Shown piece by piece: positions 31,508-40,244 of a DNA stretch of 53,653 nucleotides. Every line of letters begins with the position of its first letter. Position 1 is the first letter of the stretch. The position numbers and the translations under genes were made by a program. The notes beneath the pieces are model-generated. The model did no database searches, was not told the origin of the DNA, and saw nothing but the letters and a program-made list of their open reading frames with translations. Source of the DNA: Alphaproteobacteria bacterium (GTDB taxonomy: Bacteria > Pseudomonadota > Alphaproteobacteria > Rickettsiales > UBA998); contig RDZH01000021.1 in NCBI GenBank assembly GCA_004293935.1, forward strand, positions 1 to 53,653, in the 5' to 3' direction.

Positions 31508-32900
31508 TATAGGCTTTTACCGCCTCAACATCATTCGCTATACGAGTATATCGCTCATTTTTTTCATACAAATCATGGAGGTGTCGCGGCAATGCAGGGT
31601 GAATCTGTGTCGCATGTTGCACGGCATCCGGGAATTTCGCAGGATGTGCCGTCGCAAGCGTCACATACACAACATCATCGCGCCCAGCGTGCATCTGTGC
31701 TTGACGCGCCGCATGAACACCAACGGCGGTATGCGGGTCAATCACCATGCCAGATCGTGCATATTCTTGCTGCATCGTTGCATGAATTGTTGCATCATCC
31801 ACCGCATAGGCCATGAAATATTGTTGTAATTTTTGATGCACGTGCGGTGAAAGGCTAAAACCACCGGTGCGCTTCAACGATGCCATAAGTTCGGCAAGGG
31901 CAACGCTATCCCCATCATGAAGGTCATAAAGCAAGCGTTCAAAATTGCTCGAAACACCAATATCCATGCTCGGGCTTAAGGTTTGCACCACTGGCTCGAT
32001 CTCATAACGCCCTGTCGTAAGGCAGCGCGTTAAGATGTCATTGCGATTAGAAGCTATAATCAATGAATGGATAGGAAGCCCCATGCGCTGCGCTAAAAAT
32101 CCTGCATATATATCACCAAAATTACCCGTAGGCACGGAAAATGCCACCGCCCGTGATGGCGCGCCCAAGCGAAAGGCTGCATAAAAATAATAGACGATTT
32201 GTGCAATAATACGCGTCCAATTAATAGAGTTCACCGCCCCTAGTGGGTGCTGCGTGCGGAATTCTTGATCCACAAATAAGGTTTTGACAATCGCCTGACA
32301 ATCATCGAACGTGCCGTCCACAGCAAGGCAATGCACATTATTATCATAAATGGTCGTCATTTGACGGCGTTGCACTTCAGAAACGCGCCCATGCGGATAG
32401 AGAATCACCACATCCATGCTGGCACGCCCGCGACAACCTGCAATAGCCGCTGATCCCGTATCCCCTGAAGTCGCCCCTAAAATCACCAATTTCTCTGATC
32501 GCTTTTGCAATACATAATCAAGAATGCGCCCTAAAAACTGCAAGGCAACATCTTTGAATGCTAAGGTTTCGCCATGAAAAAGCTCAAGAATCATGTGCTG
32601 ATGATCCAGTTGCACTAGGGGAGTCACGGCAGGATGACGAAATGATGCATAGGTTGCATCAATAAGATTGCGCAATTCCTTGGGGCTGATCACATCCCCC
32701 ACAAATAACGCAATAATTTCATACGCCAATGCAGCATACGGAAGCTGTGCTAAACGCATAATCTCTGCTGGGGATAAATGCGGCAGATGCGACGGCACAT
32801 ATAAGCCCCCGTCTGGCGCAAGCCCTGCAAGCAAAATATCCTCAAAGGAATGCTTAAGGGCGGTACTACGTGTTGAATGATAAGAAGCATGATGGATCAT
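31491..32900 (-). CDS. thrC: Threonine synthase
   Basis: A 469-residue PLP enzyme converting O-phosphohomoserine to threonine. The lysine that binds PLP lies in ETLAFKDVALQ. The phosphate-binding loop is seen in GATSGDTGSAAIAG, and the N-terminal DGGLYVPSHLP segment is conserved. The length is that of the longer bacterial/fungal type. I chose the ATG at 32900 (MIHHASYHSTR), typical for the family; the frame is open to 32975. Its substrate comes from ThrB, encoded at 2.8-3.8 kb. Confidence 0.95.
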   Translation of the reverse strand: MIHHASYHSTRSTALKHSFEDILLAGLAPDGGLYVPSHLPHLSPAEIMRLAQLPYAALAYEIIALFVGDVISPKELRNLIDATYASFRHPAVTPLVQLDHQHMILELFHGETLAFKDVALQFLGRILDYVLQKRSEKLVILGATSGDTGSAAIAGCRGRASMDVVILYPHGRVSEVQRRQMTTIYDNNVHCLAVDGTFDDCQAIVKTLFVDQEFRTQHPLGAVNSINWTRIIAQIVYYFYAAFRLGAPSRAVAFSVPTGNFGDIYAGFLAQRMGLPIHSLIIASNRNDILTRCLTTGRYEIEPVVQTLSPSMDIGVSSNFERLLYDLHDGDSVALAELMASLKRTGGFSLSPHVHQKLQQYFMAYAVDDATIHATMQQEYARSGMVIDPHTAVGVHAARQAQMHAGRDDVVYVTLATAHPAKFPDAVQHATQIHPALPRHLHDLYEKNERYTRIANDVEAVKAYITRLH

Positions 32901-33125
32901 GCGCTCTTTATAAAGCATCATGGTGCATGAATAAAGTGTTTTTTTATCTAGTGCTTTCTTGACACAAAAAACCAACTGTCAAGTCAAAAAATGCAGCGAT
33001 TACACATTTTTTCTCTTGCCTCTAGTGGATTTTTGAGATATGTACACCTCTCAAATTCTTTCTGCGCACGTACCTTACATGCGCCCCTTGTCCCTTATAG
33101 CGTGCATTAAAACACGCTTACTACC

Positions 33126-33653
33126 ATGATCGATACACTGATGATTGCGCTTGATCTTACCGAAAGACTTTTGGGAGTTGAACCAAACTCTGAAGGAACT
33201 CACAAACAGATGCGCGTGCCAAACGAAATGATCCCTCAGCGTGATAATTTCGTGAAGACGTGCCTTCGCATGTTCCGTTACGATACGCCAAGTGATACCG
33301 CTATGCTCCTTCGGGGGTATGATACGGAAACCAGCTTCGGTTACATCATGCTGTGGTGTATTATGTCGGATTTTGAGGGTACATACCTCAAACCGCATAT
33401 TGTCCATAGCGTGACGCGGTGTGCGAATTGCAAAGAGCAAGCGGAGATTGTGCAAGCATATATCGATGCTCGCTTAACAAACATCCGTCCTGCTGATTGG
33501 TTTGATGCAACAGTTTTGAAAATCGTTGCCCAATATAAAGCACCGAGGCTTTTGGAGTACATCGAACCGAACTTGCGCAATGGCACTATCGACCCTGCGA
33601 TCTATGAGAGCGTGGAGTCCATCTTAACCATAACATCTAAGCATACGCATTAG
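33126..33653 (+). CDS. Hypothetical soluble protein
   Basis: 175 residues, unrecognised, with no signal peptide or membrane segment. One CxxC pair is visible (TRCANCKEQAEIVQ), otherwise mixed helix and strand. There is no clear ribosome binding site; a small hairpin GCGTG-N8-CACGC stands just before the start. A strong bidirectional terminator follows, which supports a real transcription unit. A shorter open frame on the opposite strand (33075-33455) is judged a shadow. Confidence 0.55.
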   Translation: MIDTLMIALDLTERLLGVEPNSEGTHKQMRVPNEMIPQRDNFVKTCLRMFRYDTPSDTAMLLRGYDTETSFGYIMLWCIMSDFEGTYLKPHIVHSVTRCANCKEQAEIVQAYIDARLTNIRPADWFDATVLKIVAQYKAPRLLEYIEPNLRNGTIDPAIYESVESILTITSKHTH

Positions 33654-33679
33654 ATGTTCACTCTTTGAGTGATGGATTG

Positions 33680-33716
33680 AAAAAAAGCTGCTGCACTGTG
33701 TGTGGCAGCTTTTTTT
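33680..33716. terminator. Bidirectional terminator
   Basis: AAAAAAAGCTGC at 33680-33691 pairs with GCAGCTTTTTTT at 33705-33716. The A and T runs on both sides let it stop transcription from either direction. Confidence 0.85.
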
Positions 33717-33746
33717 AATTTCTTGCTTCCACTCTTGGGTTGCACT

Positions 33747-33863
33747 TAAGGTATATCTTATTAAAGATACTCATCGCACATGTTGATACTACGCATCTTC
33801 CTGTGCGATGAGTATAACAAATAGACAAGCAACATATTATCCAAAACTCAGGTGTCGCCTATC
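33747..33863. repeat. Family B palindrome (copy 3, truncated) next to a family A fragment
   Basis: ATACTCATCGCACA at 33767-33780 pairs exactly with TGTGCGATGAGTAT at 33802-33815 around the core TGATACTACGCATCTTC. The second unit of the family is reduced to AAGGTATATCTTATTAAAG. Directly after it, 33839-33850 reads CCAAAACTCAGG, like the inner arm of the family A element. That fragment reaches the stop codon of the gene on the minus strand. Confidence 0.75.
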
Positions 33864-35718
33864 CCCTCTGCACTAATTGCAGGTTCGGATCAAGAAGATG
33901 CCCTTGATAATCAATGGTACGCGCCCCAATAGTGGTGTCGGGTGCGTTATAGGGTTGAAATCCATTCCCTACAGAACGCGTATCCCCAATAGGGTGCGTC
34001 ACAATAATGCCATCTTTCTGTTCGTGCCACTGCCGCAAAAAGGGCTTTATATCATTCGCGGGTGCTGGAATGCCATAATCAGGGTTATCTTTTGTGCGTT
34101 GTTGTTCAACAGAAACAATGGATGGGCGATGCTGGTTAAGATAGTCTAGGCGCGCTTCCAAATGCGGAATATAAATATCTTTATAAATCTCCGTAATGCC
34201 CGGCACAATATAAGCAAGCATTTCCTTATGATCGGCATGTTCGACAAAACGCATTTCTGAATAACGCGGGATCAATTCACGATAGCGATCCAATGGGCTA
34301 TTATAGGTAGAAATACGATTATAGGTAGGCGATTCCATTTGCAAAAAGTGGTACGCCTCATTAATTGCCCCAAGAAAAGTTGTCATAGAGACGTTGCGCA
34401 GTGCTTCATCTAAAGGCATATTGGGCAAGCTGATGGATGCGAACGCCTCCATCACCGCCTTCTTGGTTGCTTCATCCCCTGCTTCGTAAAAATTGGCAAG
34501 CGATTTAAGTGTACGCAAGCGTTGCTGATCTTTAGCAACTAACTCATCGGCATAGAGAGCTTGATCTTCGCTAATGAATGCTGTTTGCGGATAAAAAAGA
34601 TGGTGCAGTTCATGCACAATGGTACGGGTGGTATCGGGCAAGCCTAAATCCTGTGAAATATAAATATGATTCAGCGATCCAAGGCTTAAATCCGTTTTAT
34701 TGTAGCTAACATGATAACCTGTGGCGGCAATACCACGAAGATTGCGTAAATCCGATTCTGGCGTAAAGATAATTTTGCCACCTTCTTCAAAAAATAATTC
34801 TGCCAAAATAGGGGGAACGTGCGACAATGCCGCGACGACTAAATGTTCATTAGTATGTTCTTCGCGCTTTGATTCATCATGACGTAGCACATGATCCATG
34901 TAATTCATCATCGCATCAATGCGGGCATGAAGCCCCGCCTCCATCAATGCTTGAGGGGATGCGCCGTGCATCCCTTCGAGCGAACGCCCTGCTTTCCAGT
35001 TGATCACATCATTAAGGGGGAATCCGCGTTCCGCAATCACTTCAACCATATCATAGAGATCACGAAGAAAATGCGGATCAACATTCAATAATGATGCCAC
35101 ACCTTCAACGCCATTCTGTTTGATGGTGCGGATCAGCTCGGTTGTGCTAAGTTCTTCTGTGGTCGTGAGTTTTAGCGGGCCGCGCAACTCATGAAAGAGG
35201 CGTTCAATTTCAGGATTATCAATACCGCGCTTAGCAAGATTATCCACGACCTCCTTAAGAAGCCCAGGATAACCGCGTTCTGTCAGGGTATGGTCAATGA
35301 GGTAATAAATAACTACGGCATCTTTTTCTCGTACCCATTCCGCTTCCGACGTAGGGCGCACATCGGATATATTGCGAATAAGCGTACTAAGTGGCGCATT
35401 CGATGCCATCGACTCCACCTCATCCTTAGAATAGGATTCTGGCACATTATCGCTCAGATGTGGATCTTTCGGCACAAGTTTGTTGATAACAGAAATGAAT
35501 GTGTTTGTAGCTTGACAGTCTTTGATTTCAGGAAAGCGCACCGTGCAATCATTGATCAATTTTTCTTTCAATCTCTCCCTACGCGCAGGCTTCAAATCAT
35601 CAGGATGCACCCACACATAGCCATTCTCTTTATCCCTAAACGCCACGCGCTCAGGCATAATCCGCCGATCAAGCAGATAGTTTTTAGGATCAAAGGTTGC
35701 ATGGACAGATTGATTCAT
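33859..35718 (-). CDS. Large protein with HExxH zinc-protease motif
   Basis: 619 residues, not assignable to a named family. The motif TIVHELHHLFYP (His369, Glu370, His373) is a classic zincin active site. It is preceded by a strand-like LNHIYISQDLGLP, and acidic residues that could serve as a third ligand follow (SEDQALYADEL). The first 330 residues are helical and charged with no signal peptide, so it acts in the cytoplasm or leaves by a non-Sec route. Acidic, lysine-poor segments and modest size fit a secreted effector or a toxin-like metalloprotease, but nothing nearby supports that directly. It stands alone between repeats. Confidence 0.7.
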   Translation of the reverse strand: MNQSVHATFDPKNYLLDRRIMPERVAFRDKENGYVWVHPDDLKPARRERLKEKLINDCTVRFPEIKDCQATNTFISVINKLVPKDPHLSDNVPESYSKDEVESMASNAPLSTLIRNISDVRPTSEAEWVREKDAVVIYYLIDHTLTERGYPGLLKEVVDNLAKRGIDNPEIERLFHELRGPLKLTTTEELSTTELIRTIKQNGVEGVASLLNVDPHFLRDLYDMVEVIAERGFPLNDVINWKAGRSLEGMHGASPQALMEAGLHARIDAMMNYMDHVLRHDESKREEHTNEHLVVAALSHVPPILAELFFEEGGKIIFTPESDLRNLRGIAATGYHVSYNKTDLSLGSLNHIYISQDLGLPDTTRTIVHELHHLFYPQTAFISEDQALYADELVAKDQQRLRTLKSLANFYEAGDEATKKAVMEAFASISLPNMPLDEALRNVSMTTFLGAINEAYHFLQMESPTYNRISTYNSPLDRYRELIPRYSEMRFVEHADHKEMLAYIVPGITEIYKDIYIPHLEARLDYLNQHRPSIVSVEQQRTKDNPDYGIPAPANDIKPFLRQWHEQKDGIIVTHPIGDTRSVGNGFQPYNAPDTTIGARTIDYQGHLLDPNLQLVQRG

Positions 35719-35869
35719 TGTCCTATACTATAGACTATTTTTTCCTGCATGTGTATGACAATATGATGAATATTATCGAATATCTCATAATTCTTTCAAT
35801 GCTCTTCACACGATCACAACCATAAAAATCTTGATAGTTTATTTACACTTTTATGTATAGGATAGGGGC

Positions 35870-36304
35870 ATGATCAAAATCAGCACTCCTATTGACACCT
35901 CAATCAAGGCACGTCCCACAAAAAAGCGTGACGCATGTGGGGGTGGATCGGGCATTTTTTCCGATCTTATCGATGACATCGTCTCCTCAAATGCGCGTGC
36001 TATTGAAGCCTCACAGATATTGTCGGCAAGCGATCTAGACATGATCCTTTCGGCGCAATCGGTGAATAATGATTTTGTGGAACGTCAACGATCCGTTCGT
36101 TCCGCGCATATGACGCTTGATAGCCTTGAACTCTTACGCTTTGCCTTACTCAATGGTTCAGTGCCAGCCTATCTATTGCAAACCATTGAGCATCGTATGC
36201 ATGAGTTAAAGCATCTCGAACCCGATCCAATGCTCCGTGAGATCTTAGAAGAAATTGAACTACGCGCTGCGGTAGAACTAGCAAAGTTGCAACAGATTCT
36301 GTAA
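35870..36304 (+). CDS. fliX: Flagellar assembly regulator FliX
   Basis: 144 residues. The C-terminal sequence EILEEIELRAAVELAKLQ is the hallmark of FliX, and the middle helix SVRSAHMTLDSLELLRFALL also fits. In Caulobacter FliX couples assembly of early flagellar parts to FlbD, the activator of sigma-54 flagellar promoters. A TTGATA-17-TGTATA-like promoter lies just upstream. It stands alone here, not next to flgI as in Caulobacter. Confidence 0.88.
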   Translation: MIKISTPIDTSIKARPTKKRDACGGGSGIFSDLIDDIVSSNARAIEASQILSASDLDMILSAQSVNNDFVERQRSVRSAHMTLDSLELLRFALLNGSVPAYLLQTIEHRMHELKHLEPDPMLREILEEIELRAAVELAKLQQIL

Positions 36305-36315
36305 GTAGTCAGATG

Positions 36316-36446
36316 AGACTTCTGCATAACCCATAAAACTAATCAATTCGTCATTCTTGGCGTAAGGCAGGAATCCAGTACCATCAGCAGTTTCTGGATA
36401 CCAGCCTTCGCTGGTATGACAAGAAGATGGATTTATGCAGGACTCT
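36316..36446. repeat. Family C repeat (copy 4, complete)
   Basis: The outer inverted repeats GAGACTTCTGCATAA and TTATGCAGGACTCTC match at 13 of 15 positions. Inside are TTCGTCATTCTTGGCGTAAG, GGAATCCAG and CTGGATACCAGCC with TTCGCTGGTATGAC. It begins 12 bases behind the fliX stop. This is the best copy for defining the element. Confidence 0.85.
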
Positions 36447-36525
36447 CTGGGTGTATTTTCCCGTAGTATATTTTATGAATTCTCGCTATAGTACGCCACT
36501 CATTCTTTAGTGAAAGGTAGTGTTT

Positions 36526-38304
36526 GTGCGTTTATCCCTTGTTCCATTCGTTGCTTTGCTTAGCATGTGCGTGTCTTCTTCTGCCCATGCAGTTCATGCG
36601 CTCAGCCTGTTTGATGCACCCAAATATCCTCCTTATTTTGGGCATTTTTCTTATGTGAACCCTGAAGCTCCCAAAGGTGGCAAGGTCAATCTCTATTATC
36701 CCGCGCCTTTTGACAGCTTAAATCCTTTTGTCTTAAAAGGTATGCCTGCCCCGCTCGCCAATGTGTTGCTGCATGATAGCCTCATGACTCCTTCGCTTGA
36801 TGAAGCGCAAACCTATTATCCCTTAATTGCGCGGGATGTTGATCTTGCTGCAAATCGTCTCTCTATGAGTTTTTTGCTCAATAAGCAGGCACGTTTTCAC
36901 GATGGCACACCGATCACCGCAGAGGATGTCGCATTTTCCTTAAAACTATTGCAAGAAAAAGGGCATCCTGCCTATCAATTACGCTACAAGCAAGTAAAAT
37001 CCGTGCATGTCTTTGGCAAGCACAACATCATCTTTCATTTCAGCAGCAATGAAAATCGTGATTTACCGTTTTTTGTGGCAGCCATGCCCATTTTTTCCAA
37101 AGCCTATTATCAGGATCGGGATTTTGCAAGCAAAACGATGGAGATTCCCCTAGGCTCAGGGCCGTACCGCGTAAAAAAAGCGCAAGCGGGACGATTCATC
37201 ACCTATGAACGCGCTCCTCATTATTGGGCGAACGATCTCCCCTCACGCAAAGGCATGTATAATTTTGATGAGCTACGCTTTGATGTGTACCGCGATGAAA
37301 CCGTTGCACTTGAAGCCTTCAAAGCACAAGAATATGATTTCCGTGAGGAATATATGGCGCGTAGTTGGGCAGAGGGGTATAATTTCCCTGCCGTAGCACG
37401 TGGTGAAGTGAAGAAGGATATGTCCCCCCACAAAATGCCACGCGGAATGCAGGGCTTTATTTATAATATGCGTCGTGAGAAATTCAAAGATCGGCGGGTA
37501 CGTGAAGCGATCGCATTGACCTTCGATTTTGAATGGATGAACCGCACCTTATTTTATAATTCCTATAGTCGCAATCGTAGCTTTTTCCAAAACACCCCCT
37601 TTGCAGCGACAGGCATTCCCAGTGCAGAAGAAGTGGCATTCCTAGAACCCTACCGCGATACATTACCCCCCGCTTTATTCACCACACCGTTTGAAGTTCC
37701 CGTCAGTGATGGTTCGGGCTTTATCCGTGATCGCTTGATCAAGGCCGATAAATTACTGAAAGCTGCAGGGTGGATCATCCGTGATGGCGTTCGGGTGCAT
37801 CAGGAAACAGGCGCGCCCCTCACCATTGAGTTTTTGGCACGCCAACGCTCGCTTGAGCGCGTCACGATGGTGATGCAGCGCAATCTTGATATTTTAGGGA
37901 TTCAAGCCAATTATCGCCTAGTGGATGAATCGCAATATCAAAAACGCACCGAGACGTATGATTTCGATATATCCACCATTTGGTGGAATATGGGGCTAGT
38001 ATTCCCTGGTTATGAGCAATATGGCTTTTGGCATTGTTCGCAAGTTGGGATTGAAGGTGGGCAGAATCTAGCGGGATTCTGCAACCCAGCGGTAGATAAG
38101 TTGGTCGATAAGATCAGCCATGCGCGCACCAAGCAGGATTTAGAATTTTCCGCCCGCGCCTTAGATCGTATTTTGTTACACGAGCATGTCGTGATACCGC
38201 ATTTCTCCTTATATAATTTCCGCCTTGCCTATTGGGATAAATTCGGGATTCCGACCATACGCCCTGATTATGATAATGGCTTTTTCACATGGTGGGTGAA
38301 GTGA
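36526..38304 (+). CDS. Extracellular solute-binding protein, YejA-like (family 5)
   Basis: 592 residues with a Sec signal peptide (MRLSLVPFVALLSMCVSSSAHA). It is a family 5 oligopeptide-type binding protein. Closest in pattern is YejA: FSYVNPEAPKGGKVNL, FHDGTPITAEDVAFSLKLL, MPIFSKAYY, PLGSGPYRV and WWNMGLVFPGYEQY. YejA binds peptides or microcin C for import by YejBEF. GTG at 36526 has AAAGG eight bases upstream and is preferred over GTG 36520. No permease or ATPase gene follows, so it is orphaned here. Confidence 0.87.
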   Translation: MRLSLVPFVALLSMCVSSSAHAVHALSLFDAPKYPPYFGHFSYVNPEAPKGGKVNLYYPAPFDSLNPFVLKGMPAPLANVLLHDSLMTPSLDEAQTYYPLIARDVDLAANRLSMSFLLNKQARFHDGTPITAEDVAFSLKLLQEKGHPAYQLRYKQVKSVHVFGKHNIIFHFSSNENRDLPFFVAAMPIFSKAYYQDRDFASKTMEIPLGSGPYRVKKAQAGRFITYERAPHYWANDLPSRKGMYNFDELRFDVYRDETVALEAFKAQEYDFREEYMARSWAEGYNFPAVARGEVKKDMSPHKMPRGMQGFIYNMRREKFKDRRVREAIALTFDFEWMNRTLFYNSYSRNRSFFQNTPFAATGIPSAEEVAFLEPYRDTLPPALFTTPFEVPVSDGSGFIRDRLIKADKLLKAAGWIIRDGVRVHQETGAPLTIEFLARQRSLERVTMVMQRNLDILGIQANYRLVDESQYQKRTETYDFDISTIWWNMGLVFPGYEQYGFWHCSQVGIEGGQNLAGFCNPAVDKLVDKISHARTKQDLEFSARALDRILLHEHVVIPHFSLYNFRLAYWDKFGIPTIRPDYDNGFFTWWVK

Positions 38305-39134
38305 TAAAATTATTTGAGACCTTGATGTTGATTGGTGCTTTTCTGGCAATAGGCACATCCTTTTTTGCCATCCTTATTTTAGATGCATATCGCTTGGTAC
38401 GCATCTATCTTCCTATGTATGTGCTGTTCATCACTCCTCTATTGATGTTTACGATTGCTCCTTTAAGCCTCTGCATGAATTGCTTTTTTAGCCCCAAGGA
38501 TGTGGCAGGATTTTTACTGAGCGTTGCATGTGCCGTCGCCATGATCGCCTATATGTTCCGTGCTTTATTGCGTGCAGCGATAAAAAAGCAACCGCCCCAC
38601 ATAGAACCCGAATCCCCCCTGTTATCACATATGCGTAGCATGGCATACGGACTTTCGGCAGGTTTGATCCTGACGTTGATGTTTTGGCAGATAGCAGCAG
38701 GGCAAAATTCCTTATGGCAAAGCCTAGTGGTTGTGACTTTCCCTTTGCTTGTGATAATCATGAAATATGCCTTTCGATGCATAACGTACCATCGCTTGGT
38801 ATCATTAGAAATGTTCTTTGTCGGATACTTAATCGCATTCGGTGCATGGATGGGATATTGGGGGTATGTGGGATTCACCATGTATCAGCAGATGCAAAAC
38901 ATCTCCCATCCTTATTGCATGGTACGCCAAGGGGATCAACCTGTGACGATCATGGATATTAACGGCTTGCGATTGCTTCACGGCGGGATGCACGCTCAAC
39001 TATACCAACAAGAAGGCGATGATGTATTCATGTATCATTGGTCGTACAGGAAGATAGCATTTCATCGTACTTCATCTGATCCTCTGAAAAAAGACACCCT
39101 CATTCCCTGTATTATGGTGAAGAATTTTTTGTGA
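38301..39134 (+). CDS. Membrane protein of unknown function coupled to the YejA-like gene
   Basis: About 277 residues with seven or so hydrophobic segments in the first 200 residues and a soluble C-terminal part of about 75 residues (from HPYCMVRQGDQPVTIMD). GTG 38301 overlaps the stop of the binding protein (GTGA) and has GGTGGGTGA before it. ATG 38289 is an alternative. The family is unknown and it does not resemble YejB or YejE. Coupling suggests a shared envelope function, but that is inference. Confidence 0.65.
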   Translation: MIKLFETLMLIGAFLAIGTSFFAILILDAYRLVRIYLPMYVLFITPLLMFTIAPLSLCMNCFFSPKDVAGFLLSVACAVAMIAYMFRALLRAAIKKQPPHIEPESPLLSHMRSMAYGLSAGLILTLMFWQIAAGQNSLWQSLVVVTFPLLVIIMKYAFRCITYHRLVSLEMFFVGYLIAFGAWMGYWGYVGFTMYQQMQNISHPYCMVRQGDQPVTIMDINGLRLLHGGMHAQLYQQEGDDVFMYHWSYRKIAFHRTSSDPLKKDTLIPCIMVKNFL

Positions 39135-39142
39135 TTTTAAGG

Positions 39143-39210
39143 AGACTCCTGCATAACTCTCACTTCTTGTCATTCCTGCCTACGCAGGAATGACGAATGC
39201 AGAGTTCTTA
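39143..39210. repeat. Family C repeat (copy 5, shortened)
   Basis: GAGACTCCTGCATAACTCTC, then GTCATTCCTGCCTACGCAGG with AATGAC, and ATGCAGAGTT at the right. The centre is collapsed to one hairpin. It begins nine bases behind a stop codon and is followed at once by a family B element. Confidence 0.75.
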
Positions 39211-39213
39211 CAT

Positions 39214-39333
39214 TATATACCCATTTCACTTCAAGGAGTTGCGTCCTTGAAGTGAAATTAAGGGTATATATTATTAAAAATACTCATCTTTTCCACATTT
39301 TGATACTACGTATCTTCATGTGCGATGAGTATA
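39214..39333. repeat. Family B double palindrome (copy 2)
   Basis: TATATACCC with ATTTCACTTCAAGGA pairs with TCCTTGAAGTGAAAT and GGTATATA (39215-39270). A second hairpin, ATACTCAT at 39280-39287 with ATGAGTAT ending at 39333, has the core TTTTGATACTACGTATCTTC. Together with copy 5 of family C it fills the 350-base gap before the OmpA gene. Confidence 0.8.
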
Positions 39334-39429
39334 CCTATCATCATGTGGGGTAGTTATACCACAAAGCATAAGAAAAAATATGCAAACTCTTGCGCTATTT
39401 TAGTGATAATCCTTGCGTTTATACCCTCT

Positions 39430-39458
39430 TTGTGCCATAGACGTATTATTGGTATAAT
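39430..39458 (+). promoter_or_regulatory. Promoter of the OmpA-family gene
   Basis: A perfect TATAAT at 39453-39458 with an extended -10 (TGG before it) and TTGTGC at 39430-39435, spacer 17. This gives a leader of about 20 bases with GGAGA before the ATG. Confidence 0.65.
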
Positions 39459-39484
39459 TTTTATATATTTTACGGAGAACATCT

Positions 39485-40099
39485 ATGAAACTACTCATAG
39501 TAGCAACTACTGCATTAATAATGAGTTTCACTGGCATGTCTGCACAAGCTGCACCCAGCCAAGACACTGCTTTTGATGCGCGTGACAACATCCCCTTAAA
39601 CACCTTCGGAAATTGCGTTCGCACTAAATGGGATGCCGCTTCTGATGCGTGCGCCCCTGAAGTGAAGCCTGCTCCTGTTCCAACTCCGGTTGTCGCAGCT
39701 CCTGCTCCTGCTCCTGTTCCTGAGCGTATAGGGCGTGAGGCGCGTACCGTCTATTTCGACTTTGATAAATCAACGCTCACACCTGATGCGATGACAAAAT
39801 TGAACACTCTTGCCATGCACGTAAAAAGCACCAGTGCAATCACGGGCGCGGGTATTGCAGGTTATGCAGACCAAATGGGTACAAGCGGTTATAATCTTGA
39901 ATTGTCTAAAAAACGCGCAAAAGCCGTTTATGATTATTTGAAAACCCGCGTTAGCATCAACACGCAGTTGCTTGACATTCGCGCACTTGGTGATGGCGTA
40001 CCGCAAACTACATGTGCAAAAACTATGAAACGCGCAGAGCGTATTGCATGTTTGGCGCATGATCGCCGTGTAGAAGTTGTTTTTGATTATAAAGAATAG
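39485..40099 (+). CDS. OmpA-family peptidoglycan-binding protein
   Basis: 204 residues. The signal peptide MKLLIVATTALIMSFTGMSAQA precedes a short Cys-containing region, a Pro/Ala linker (PAPVPTPVVAAPAPAPVPE) and a C-terminal OmpA domain of about 120 residues. The domain shows VYFDFDKSTLTPDA, AGYADQMGTSGYNLELSKKRAKAVYDYL and RRVEVVF. The peptidoglycan-binding Asp and Arg positions are kept. It has no beta barrel, so it is either a periplasmic linker or anchored through partners. Strong promoter, GGAGA and terminator indicate high expression. Confidence 0.9.
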   Translation: MKLLIVATTALIMSFTGMSAQAAPSQDTAFDARDNIPLNTFGNCVRTKWDAASDACAPEVKPAPVPTPVVAAPAPAPVPERIGREARTVYFDFDKSTLTPDAMTKLNTLAMHVKSTSAITGAGIAGYADQMGTSGYNLELSKKRAKAVYDYLKTRVSINTQLLDIRALGDGVPQTTCAKTMKRAERIACLAHDRRVEVVFDYKE

Positions 40100-40168
40100 T
40101 TTCTGCTCTTTTGTGTACCCTATCAAGCTGTGCTATATAGGTTACACAAAGAAAATCAATTTTCAGAG

Positions 40169-40204
40169 AATCGCTTGTTTTCACACAACAAGCGATTTTT
40201 TTTA
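40169..40204 (+). terminator. Terminator of the OmpA-family gene
   Basis: AATCGCTTGTT at 40169-40179 pairs with AACAAGCGATT at 40187-40197, with a 7-base loop, followed by eight T residues. Confidence 0.92.
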
Positions 40205-40215
40205 TGCCTTTATCG

Positions 40216-40244
40216 TTGCGCTTGCGTTCACGACACGCTATGAA
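40216..40244 (+). promoter_or_regulatory. Possible promoter of lptD
   Basis: TTGCGC at 40216-40221, 17 bases, TATGAA at 40239-40244. It lies after the terminator and overlaps the first candidate start codon. If real, translation starts at ATG 40255 on a nearly leaderless mRNA. Confidence 0.35.

Noticed and set aside
33075-33455. A 126-codon frame on the minus strand overlapping the gene at 33126
   Set aside because: The plus-strand frame is longer and followed by a terminator; the minus frame has none of these supports. The choice is not certain.
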